Below are positions 55,573 through 64,000 of a stretch of DNA of 64,000 bases, piece by piece. The DNA is from Lysobacter sp. Its GTDB lineage: Bacteria; Pseudomonadota; Gammaproteobacteria; Xanthomonadales; Xanthomonadaceae. Positions within the stretch are counted from its first letter, which is position 1, and each line of letters begins with the position of its first letter. The stretch covers positions 62,001 through 126,000 of the forward strand of contig WYBC01000022.1 of the NCBI GenBank assembly GCA_011526085.1, given 5' to 3'. The position numbers and the translations under genes were made by a program. The notes beneath the pieces are model-generated. The model made no database searches and was not told the DNA's origin. It saw only the letters and a program-made list of their open reading frames with translations.

Positions 55573-56505
55573 ATGACCACAGAACAGACCGCCGCTTCCG
55601 GCCACGCTCACGATCAGGCGCCAAGGATGGTGGTCCGCGGCGCGCTCGCGCTGGAACTGGTTCCCGGCTCGCAGCCCGGCCGCGCCGCGCTGCGGCAGAC
55701 CGAGGCCGGCGCGCTGGCCGAGCGCGTGGGTCGCGACCTGGCGACGCTGGCCGGCGATATCGCCGCGCGGGATCTGGCCGCACTGGATCTGGTCTTCGCC
55801 GGCGCCCACTACGACCCCGCGGAAATGCTGCGGCCGGGCTGGCCGCTGCATCGGCGGCTGGAAGAACTGCATGCGCGCGCGCCGCAGGCCGCAGGCCCGC
55901 GCGTGATCGCCTTCGGCGCCGACGCCGAGGGCGTGGTGCCGCTGCCGCTGCGCGCGGAACTCGAACTGCACGGCGGACCGCTGCGGGTGGTGCCGTTCCT
56001 GCTGGTGGGTCCGGCCGCACAGGCCACCGCGGTGGCCGAGGCCTTCGAACACGCGCTGCTGGAACGCGGCATGGCCGGCGCCGACACCGCGCTGACCGCG
56101 CAGGACAGCTTCGAGGCTCAGGTCGAGCATGCCCGCTACCTCACCGCCTACGACCTCGCCGCGATGATGGCGCTGCAGTACCGGCACGCCGGGCTCGGCG
56201 CGCTGTGGCCGCTGCTGGAAACCGCGCTGCTGGCGCCGGAAGAAGAGTCGTGGCTGGACGCGCCCCCGGAGCCGCTGCTGCGCTATGTCGACGGCGCGGT
56301 GCGCATCGCCGGATTCGATCGCGCCGGCTGGCAGCGCCGCTATGCGCCGGACGAACACGACCCGGCCCGCATCGACCGCGGCTTCGCGCATTTCGAAGCG
56401 CGCCAGCGCCAGTTCGTCGCGATCCTCAAGGTCCACGGGCTCGATGTCCACGGCGTGCCCTGCTCCGCCACCGCCGATCCGCGCGAGGCGCTGGCGGGCG
56501 GTTGA
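55573..56505 (+). CDS. Hypothetical protein, 310 aa
   Basis: Not recognised. Soluble, no signal peptide or transmembrane segment. N-terminal region alpha/beta with RMVVRGALALELVPG and ALDLVFAGAHYDPAEMLRPGW; middle PLPLRAELELHGGPLRVVPFLLVG; C-terminal helical part with ERGMAGADTALTAQD, MMALQYRHAGLG and FEARQRQFVAILKVHG. Codon use matches the core genome and it is divergent from the thiolase. Its length and order suggest a conserved xanthomonad protein, but no function is assigned. Confidence 0.7.
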   Translation: MTTEQTAASGHAHDQAPRMVVRGALALELVPGSQPGRAALRQTEAGALAERVGRDLATLAGDIAARDLAALDLVFAGAHYDPAEMLRPGWPLHRRLEELHARAPQAAGPRVIAFGADAEGVVPLPLRAELELHGGPLRVVPFLLVGPAAQATAVAEAFEHALLERGMAGADTALTAQDSFEAQVEHARYLTAYDLAAMMALQYRHAGLGALWPLLETALLAPEEESWLDAPPEPLLRYVDGAVRIAGFDRAGWQRRYAPDEHDPARIDRGFAHFEARQRQFVAILKVHGLDVHGVPCSATADPREALAGG

Positions 56506-56599
56506 AACCGCGGACTGCCGTCGCAGCCATGCATGGCTGCGAACGACGAAGCTGCGCGCAACGATCGATTCGTCGGAAGAGTCCGGCGACGCTGCGGGT

Positions 56600-57160
56600 T
56601 CACATCGCGATTTCGATCACCCCGCAGGCCACCCGCGCGCCGGCGTTGCCGGCCGGTTGGCTGGCGTAATCGTCGGCGTTGGCGTGGACGATGATCGCGC
56701 GGCCGAGGATGTCGTTCGCTGCGCCGCTGCCGAGCGTGACGCCCTGCAGGCGGATGTCGACATGGGCCACGCCTTCGCCGTTGGCATGCAGGTTGTCCAT
56801 GTCGCCGAGGTGATGCGGCGCGATGCCCGCGCGGCCATGCGCGGCGGCGCCCGGATTGAAATGCCCGCTGGCGGCGCTGCCGTCGGCGGCGCTGCAGTCG
56901 CCGCGTTCGTGCACGTGGATGGCGTGGGTGCCGCCCTTGGCGAGGCCGCCGAGTTCGCCGTGGATGCGCACGCCGCCGTCGATGGCGGTGATCGCGAGAC
57001 GTCCGCTGACCAGGCTGGCGGAGGCCGGCGCCATCTTCGCCTCCGCGCGCTGCACGCGATGCTGCGGCACGGGTTCGTGCGCCTTCGGCGGCGGTGCGCT
57101 GGCGCAGGCGGCGAGCGCGGCGGCGAGTGCGGAAACGACGAGGAGGCGGGTCGGCGTCAT
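56600..57160 (-). CDS. sodC: Periplasmic Cu/Zn superoxide dismutase, lipoprotein type
   Basis: 186 residues. Lipoprotein-type signal (lipobox ALAAC, C20), then the Cu/Zn SOD domain: GTHAIHVHERGDC (two copper His and the disulfide Cys), GHFNPGAAAHG with bridging His, GDMDNLHANGEG, and GRAIIVHANADDYASQPAGN followed by GARVACGVI with the partner Cys. All metal ligands are present. It removes superoxide at the envelope. GGAG about 8 bases before ATG 57160 supports this start; an upstream in-frame start is possible. Confidence 0.96.
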   Translation of the reverse strand: MTPTRLLVVSALAAALAACASAPPPKAHEPVPQHRVQRAEAKMAPASASLVSGRLAITAIDGGVRIHGELGGLAKGGTHAIHVHERGDCSAADGSAASGHFNPGAAAHGRAGIAPHHLGDMDNLHANGEGVAHVDIRLQGVTLGSGAANDILGRAIIVHANADDYASQPAGNAGARVACGVIEIAM

Positions 57161-57249
57161 GCGGATGGCTCCAACGATGCGGGGGATTTCGATCATAAAC
57201 GCAGCGGCACGACCTGACGGCGCTCCCGCATGCGCGCGTGTGCCGGGCT

Positions 57250-58738
<1,489 letters not shown>

Positions 58739-58752
<14 letters not shown>

Positions 58753-59815
58753 GGCGTTCCTTCGCGTCGTCGTCGACGTCGTGGGCGTGCGGCATCGCCG
58801 CGGCATACGGCAGCAGCAGGGTGAACACGGTGTGGCCGGGACGCGAGCGATAGCTCAGCGAGCCGCGGTGCTCGCGCGCGACCTGCTGCGCCAGCGCGAG
58901 GCCGAGCCCGGTGCCTTCGGCGCGGCCGCTGACCAGCGGCAGGAACAGCTGTTCCGCCAGCGACTCGGGCACGCCGCGGCCGTCGTCGGCGATCTCCAGC
59001 CGCAGCGCGCGCGCATGCGCGATGTCGCCGATGCGCACGCCGCGCTCCACGCGCGTGCGCAGGCTCACGTTCGCGGCACCGGCCTGGATCGCGTTGCGCA
59101 CGAGATTCCATACGCACTGCGTCAGTCGATCCGCGTCGCCCGGCAATTCCGGCAGCGACGGGTCGTAATCGCGGATCAGTTTCACGGCCCAGCCGGCATC
59201 GCTTTCGGCCAGGCGCAACACGCGTTCCAGCACGCCGTGGATGTTCAGCGGTTCGTGCGCCTTCGCCGGCGCCGGCGACAGCAGGCGGTCGATGAGTTCG
59301 GTCAGCCGCGCGACTTCAGATTCGATCAGGCCGGTGAGCTCGCGCGCCTCGTCGTCGACGACCCGCCGCGACAGCAGCTGCGCCGCGCCCTTCAGGCCCG
59401 CCAGCGGGTTGCGCAGCTCGTGCGCGAGACCCTTCAGCGCCGCCGACAGCGCCGACGGCAGCACCGTCGCCGGATCATCGCCGGGGAATTCGTCGACCGG
59501 ATGCGCCTCCAGCCACCAGCCGCCGTCCTCGCGCCGCGACAGCAAGGCATCGGCATAGAGCCGGGTGTCGGTGCCGGGAAACCCGAACGGCAACCGTCGC
59601 AGCCGGATCTGATCGCCCGCCGGCGGCTCCACCAGCACCCGCGCCAGCCGCTGGTCCTCCACTTCGAACGCCGCCAGCGGCAAGCCCGGCAGACGCCGCG
59701 GCCCCACGCCCAGCCAGCGCGCGAATGCGAGATTCCCGCCCTGCACCCGACCGGTGCCATCGCACCAGGCGATGGGCGTTGCGAGGGCATCGAGGGCGGC
59801 GGTATCGACCGGCAT
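58739..59815 (-). CDS. ntrB: Nitrogen regulation sensor kinase NtrB (GlnL)
   Basis: 358 residues, soluble. PAS-like N-terminal domain (about 1-110, PVDTAALDALATPIAWCDGTG), the H-box AHELRNPLAGLKGAAQLL with the phosphoacceptor His, N-box NLVRNAIQAGAANVSL, G1 IADDGRGVPESLAEQL and G2 GTGLGLALAQQVAREH. It phosphorylates or dephosphorylates NtrC according to PII and glutamine status. Start at 59815 (MPVDTAALDA) gives the expected length. Confidence 0.97.
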
Positions 59816-60201
59816 TGCACCAATCTAGTGCGAATTGAGGTTCGAAGCCAGCCCGGAAATGACGTGCGCACATCGAGGCACGCGACGGCACCGGGAGGCG
59901 TTGGACGGATGGCTGCGTTCGTGCAGCGTTGCGACAAGCGGCGGCGGCGGGCGACCGGATGGTGCATCGGTGCGGAATGAAACGTCCCGCCGCGGGCTGA
60001 GATGCGTCTTCGTCGCGCGGCGCCGCTTCCGTCAGGCGCAGGTCGCACGCGAAGATCAAATCGGCACGGCGACCCGAGAGACAGGAAAAGCGGATGTCCG
60101 GACGTTGTCCTGATTCACGATCGCCCCGCTCGAACCGGCGTGATCGCCCGGCGTGCGGTCGTTGAAGGCGGGAGTCCTGACGTTTCGCCTCCCCGCATGC
60201 G
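59816..60201. other. Gene-free stretch between ntrB and the immunity gene
   Basis: 386 bases. Short open frames are present on both strands but look like shadows and show no family resemblance. No terminator with T-run and no convincing promoter were seen; the ntrBC promoter should lie at its left edge. Confidence 0.4.
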
Positions 60202-60747
60202 TCATGCGGCAGATCCGCGGCGACCGAACGGGTCGGGCGCGGGCGCGAAGCGCATCTCCCCATCCGCATCGATGACCGACAGGTTCGCGAGTTGCAGCGC
60301 TGCCTGGCCATGCGGTTCGTTGAAAACGTTGGCGAACAATTCGCGTGCGTGCGTCGTCATCAGTGGCTCCAACGTCGAAACGACGTCCGCGATGTTCACG
60401 CCCAACCGCCATGCCGCGTATTCGGCGGCATAGAGCCGCAGGAAGTTCTCGCGGAAATCGAACTTGAAGTTCTCGAGCACGTGCACGAGGAGCGTGATCC
60501 TGAGCCAGCTCGCATCCCGGGTGTTGGCCGCCTCTTCGGCGGCCAGCGTCCCGAGGTACATCAACTTGAAGCTCAGGCCCTGGGTGATGCTCTCGCGCAA
60601 CGCCTTGAATTCCGCCGCCGGAAGCCCTTCCGCGCGCTCCATCGCCGTTCTCAGCAGTTGGATCGGCGCCTTCGTTTTCGGTCGAAAACGAAGGCTCGTG
60701 CCGGAGATTTCCTCGAAGATCCTGTTGCACTCGTCCAGTCCGGTCAT
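60202..60747 (-). CDS. Probable immunity protein of the adjacent RHS toxin
   Basis: 181 residues, soluble, mostly alpha-helical, acidic overall, no signal peptide. It starts 9 bases after the toxin stop with GAGG inside the junction, the standard position of a cognate immunity gene. Parts such as FKLMYLGTLAAEEAANTRDAS and NFKFDFRENFLRLYAAEY do not match a named family that I recognise. The role is inferred from position alone. Confidence 0.6.
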   Translation of the reverse strand: MTGLDECNRIFEEISGTSLRFRPKTKAPIQLLRTAMERAEGLPAAEFKALRESITQGLSFKLMYLGTLAAEEAANTRDASWLRITLLVHVLENFKFDFRENFLRLYAAEYAAWRLGVNIADVVSTLEPLMTTHARELFANVFNEPHGQAALQLANLSVIDADGEMRFAPAPDPFGRRGSAA

Positions 60748-60756
60748 CGTACGGCC

Positions 60757-63700
60757 TCAGTTCCTGCGCGGGGGCACCATGTAATCGCCCTGTCGATAGT
60801 AACCGGCCGCGCGAAGCTGGCGAAGTTCCCGATAGTAGACGGTGACCGGATACTGCGAACGGTCGGCCGGACGCAATGTGTTGAACCGGATCGGCGAACC
60901 CAGGTAGAACGAACGGCCCGTGTCGATGCCGCCCTGGACCCAGGCGTCGTTGACCTGGACGCTCCAGGGAGTCGTGTTCAGCCGCTGCATGCCCAGCGAG
61001 GCGCCGGTCTCGGTGTCGATCTGACGGCCGATCACCAGCTCGCCGCGACCTTGGCTGGTCTCGCGATAGACGCGCCATGCCGCATCGGCATGGGCGCGGG
61101 AGGGGAAGCTGCTCGGCGGGTAGGCGCGATCAAAGTCGGCGCGGTTGGTCAGCACCCGCGGCCGCACCCAGGCCGGAGCCCGGGCTTCGTTGCGCAACGA
61201 TCCCTTGAGATCACCGATCAGCGAACGCAGCGCGCCGGCACCGCCACGCGAGAGGCTCGATGCACCCGAGGCCAGACGCGAAGCGATCATGGCGCCACCG
61301 CGGGCCGCGCCGATCGCCGCCGCGCCGGCACCGGTCGCGAGCAACGCCAGGTTCACGAACTCGAACGCGAGCCCGCCAAGCGCTTCGCCGGCGGCGAAAT
61401 ACTCGCCCGGCGCGAAGCCTCTCGCGCGGTGCGCCGTGGACAGCGCCGCCGTGGACTTGTCCCAGGCGCGGAACAGCGGACCGAAGATCGCTTCGCCGGC
61501 GCCGGCGACCCAACCGGACGGCGTGGTGGCGAAATCGACGACCGCATTCACCAGACCGGTGACGTTGTTGTAGCCGGCCCGATAGTCGCTTTTCCAGCTG
61601 TCCGGAAGGTGCAACGCCGTGATGCCCATGTACATGGTCGCGTCCATCAGATCGGACGCGAGCTGACCGAGCCCCCTCAGCGTTTCCCAGCCCTTGCCGA
61701 TCACGCCCCAGGCAAAACCCGCGGTCATCGCGGTACCGTTGCCGAGATTCACGGCGCCGGTCTTGATCAGTTCCTGCAGCGAGTCCAGCGCCGATCGGAA
61801 CAGACCGCTCTGATAGCGGGTGTCGCCGTTCTGGATGTTCCGCTCGATGCGACCCGGCGTGAACAGCACCACGCTCGCCTCGAACAGATGGCGTGCCGAG
61901 GTGGAGAACGTCGATTCGACGCCGTCGACATTCATGGAGAAATCGACGGTGTTCATGCCTGCGCCGAGCATGCTCGACGACAGGCTGGTGGTCATCATCA
62001 TGCCGATGACCGCACCGCCATCGAGCTCTTTGCCTTCCGTACTGCGCACGACCACGCCGGTCGTCGCCAGCGCCCATTCGGACACTTCCTCGAAGTAGGC
62101 GGCAAGCAGCGCGGCGGCGCCGTCCGAGGAACCACGCGCGTTCGCGATCAACCGCTGATCGATCCGGATGACGCCACCGCCTTCGCCGTCCGGCGTGAAG
62201 GAGGCGTTCGCCTGGTTTCCGTCGCGATCGGTCAAGCCATCGACGGATTCGATGCGCACGTTCGCCTTGCCCGAAAGCACGGCTTCGCGCGCGGCTTCGA
62301 TCCGCGCCAGCTCCTCGGGTGTCTGCGCAACCTGCGCGGCCTTGTCCAGCGCGGCGAGCTGCGTCCGCCGCATGATGGCTTCGGCACCGCTCATGCCGTC
62401 CCTGAGGCGTCGCGCGGCGATGAGGTTGTCGATGCCGCGCACGGCGGCATTGGCCAACGCATTGCCGAACGAATCGAGCGCCATGGCGCCGTAGTCGATG
62501 TCGCCGCCGAGACCGAACGCGCGCTTCGTGTGCAGGGCGACGACGCTGCCGCCGAAACCGGTGACGGTGTCGCGGATGATGTCGTTTCCGATCTCCAGCT
62601 TGTCGAGGACGCTGCCGATGCCCTTGTTCAACAGGCCGCTGGCCACGGACGTCACCGCGGCGGCGGCGATGTTGCGCCAGCTGAAGCTGGCGTCGAGGCC
62701 GGCGATGCGGTTGGCGGCGTAACCGCCCATCGCACCGAGCGCGCCCGACGCGGCGACCTTGCCCCACTCGCCGGCCTTCACGAGTTCGCCCATCGGACCC
62801 ATCACGCTGCCGATGCCCGCGGTGAATCCGGCGGTCAGGCCGCCCGCGAAGGCGCTGCGCAGGCTGAACTTGTCGACCACGCCCATGGCCATGCCGACCG
62901 CCTGACTGGCCACGCTCCCCATGAAACCACCGACGAAGCCGGCGGCGACCGCACCGCCGATCGCCGCCGCGCTTCCCGCGGCGATCGTGGTCGCGCCGGC
63001 AACCGCCAGCATGGAACCCGCGGCGACGCTCGCGCCCGCGAGTCCACCGGTCAGGGCGGCACCACCGATCGCCATGACCCCGGTGGCGCCGCTCGCGGTC
63101 GCGGTGACGCCCATCGCCATCGCCGCCGCACCCGCCGTGAACACCGTCACCACGACCGCGACGACGACCATCAGGATCATCGCGATCGGGTTGCAGCTCT
63201 TCTTCGGCGGCGGCGTGATGTAGGGCAGGCCCGGGCTGGTGGGGCCGATGGCCTCGCTCGGGTCGTAGGGCCGGAAGGTGCCGGCGTCGTTGTTGCTGAC
63301 GGTGACGTTCGGCGTGCTGAGCTGGGTGCCGGCGATCAGGGCGCCGTCCGGATCGGACAGGCCGTTGGCGTCGGCGAGCACGTACCAGAGGCTGGCGTTG
63401 CCGTAGACGCGCTGCGCGAGGCCCTGCAGGGTTTCGCCCTGCAGCACCGTCACCGAACCGCCGCCGGCGGCGTAGTTGCCGCTGCCGTTGAGGCCCTGGA
63501 TCTGCGGCGTGTTGTAGGTGTAGCCGCTGTTGTAGCGGATCTGCCCGCCTTCGCGCAGTTCGGCCTGCTGCTGGCCCGCGGCGTGCACGAACTGGTAGTT
63601 CGCCTTCGCGCCGGAGCTGTCGGCGACCTGCGTGAACACGCTGTTCTCGATCGTGCCCTCGCGGCGCGTCTGCACGCGACCGTCGCCGTTGTAGGTGTAG

Positions 63701-64000
63701 GCGCGGGCGCGGTCGTGCAGGGTGCCGTAGTTGTTCGGCAGCGGGGTGTTCTCGATCTGGCGGACGAGCTTGCCCCACGCGTCGTAGGTCAGCGTGTTGG
63801 TGGTGGCGCGATAGTTGCTGTTGCTGCTGGAACCGTAGACCTGCTTCTCGACATAGCCTTCCCAGCCCTCGTAGGTGCTGGTGTAGGTATGGGTCGCCCA
63901 GCTGATCTCCTTCGCGGTGTAGCGATAGGTCCACACCCGGCCCAGCGCGTCGTAGCCGCTGTTGCCGAGGGCGTCGGTGTACATCACGCGGCTGTTTTCG
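60757..64000 (-). CDS. RHS-repeat/LysM polymorphic toxin, 3' part (N-terminus beyond window)
   Basis: About 1081 codons of a larger protein; the frame runs open through the right edge, so the listed start is not real. From the N-terminal side: RHS YD-repeats (NSGYDALGRVWTYRYTAKE, LTYDAWGKLVRQIENT, AYTYNGDGRVQTRREGT); a LysM-like domain (VTVLQGETLQGLAQRVYGN...YVLADANGL, about residues 174-220); a Pro-rich turn; a long Gly/Ala hydrophobic region likely to insert in membranes (about 265-440); helical and beta segments; and a C-terminal domain of about 130 residues (from RADFDRAYPP; GELVIGRQIDTETG, TPWSVQVNDAWVQGG) ending in PPRRN. The last is likely the toxin. Its family is not recognised. Contact-dependent or secretion-system delivered killing is the usual role. 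Confidence 0.9.
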   Translation of the reverse strand, partial: ENSRVMYTDALGNSGYDALGRVWTYRYTAKEISWATHTYTSTYEGWEGYVEKQVYGSSSNSNYRATTNTLTYDAWGKLVRQIENTPLPNNYGTLHDRARAYTYNGDGRVQTRREGTIENSVFTQVADSSGAKANYQFVHAAGQQQAELREGGQIRYNSGYTYNTPQIQGLNGSGNYAAGGGSVTVLQGETLQGLAQRVYGNASLWYVLADANGLSDPDGALIAGTQLSTPNVTVSNNDAGTFRPYDPSEAIGPTSPGLPYITPPPKKSCNPIAMILMVVVAVVVTVFTAGAAAMAMGVTATASGATGVMAIGGAALTGGLAGASVAAGSMLAVAGATTIAAGSAAAIGGAVAAGFVGGFMGSVASQAVGMAMGVVDKFSLRSAFAGGLTAGFTAGIGSVMGPMGELVKAGEWGKVAASGALGAMGGYAANRIAGLDASFSWRNIAAAAVTSVASGLLNKGIGSVLDKLEIGNDIIRDTVTGFGGSVVALHTKRAFGLGGDIDYGAMALDSFGNALANAAVRGIDNLIAARRLRDGMSGAEAIMRRTQLAALDKAAQVAQTPEELARIEAAREAVLSGKANVRIESVDGLTDRDGNQANASFTPDGEGGGVIRIDQRLIANARGSSDGAAALLAAYFEEVSEWALATTGVVVRSTEGKELDGGAVIGMMMTTSLSSSMLGAGMNTVDFSMNVDGVESTFSTSARHLFEASVVLFTPGRIERNIQNGDTRYQSGLFRSALDSLQELIKTGAVNLGNGTAMTAGFAWGVIGKGWETLRGLGQLASDLMDATMYMGITALHLPDSWKSDYRAGYNNVTGLVNAVVDFATTPSGWVAGAGEAIFGPLFRAWDKSTAALSTAHRARGFAPGEYFAAGEALGGLAFEFVNLALLATGAGAAAIGAARGGAMIASRLASGASSLSRGGAGALRSLIGDLKGSLRNEARAPAWVRPRVLTNRADFDRAYPPSSFPSRAHADAAWRVYRETSQGRGELVIGRQIDTETGASLGMQRLNTTPWSVQVNDAWVQGGIDTGRSFYLGSPIRFNTLRPADRSQYPVTVYYRELRQLRAAGYYRQGDYMVPPRRN

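Noticed and set aside
59816-60201. Small open frames between ntrB and the immunity gene
   Set aside because: No ribosome-binding sites, family resemblance or consistent codon use.

Overview
The window reads as chromosome from a high-G+C gammaproteobacterium, most likely the Xanthomonadaceae/Lysobacteraceae (Lysobacter, Luteimonas or Xanthomonas relatives). The evidence is the Ax21-family outer-membrane proteins, the rhodanese-secB-gpsA order, aroQ-accB-accC, hemD-hemX-hemY, and abundant xanthomonad-type hairpin repeats. No tRNA, rRNA, CRISPR array, insertion sequence or integrase was recognised. Genus is inference only.

Left part (1-13.7 kb) is mostly housekeeping: the 5' part of mreB, a PfkB-family (adenosine-type) kinase, a MAPEG protein, a small XRE regulator with candidate operators, dsbD with a duplicated periplasmic domain followed by a TlpA-like thioredoxin, a roadblock/LC7 protein behind a strong sigma-54-type promoter, aroQ-accB-accC, and a membrane-anchored tandem AAA+ ATPase.

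13.7-17.5 kb is an accessory region. Two clearly A+T-richer overlapping genes (14080-15418) look like the lambda phage-exclusion pair RexA and RexB, here with no prophage genes around them. About 0.8 kb of non-coding repeats and an isolated cytochrome P450 follow. 17.6-22.1 kb holds a YgjP-like metallopeptidase, a DUF2058 protein, a CopG regulator with a PHB-depolymerase-type esterase, and a CPA1 antiporter.

22.3-37.4 kb is a pectin/uronate utilisation island: a TonB receptor for uptake, pectate lyase, carboxylesterase, an SGNH acetylesterase fused to a cupin, a TRAP transporter (dctP-dctQ-dctM) with a FAH-family hydratase, kduI, kduD, kdgK and a LacI-family regulator. A shared 15-bp motif (TGACACCGGTTACCA and variants) recurs at four promoter-type positions and is a good candidate operator for that regulator.

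37.8-40.0 kb has three tandem Ax21-family genes, each followed by its own terminator. 40-49.4 kb returns to core functions: gpsA, secB, rhodanese, thioesterase, hemD-hemX-short hemY, and an Mla-type lipid transport operon (STAS-permease, ATPase, MCE protein, lipoprotein). 49.5-59.8 kb holds a CadC-like regulator, a DUF4349 lipoprotein, a thiolase, Cu/Zn SOD and ntrB-ntrC. The right edge carries the 3' part of an RHS/LysM polymorphic toxin gene with a probable immunity gene directly downstream.
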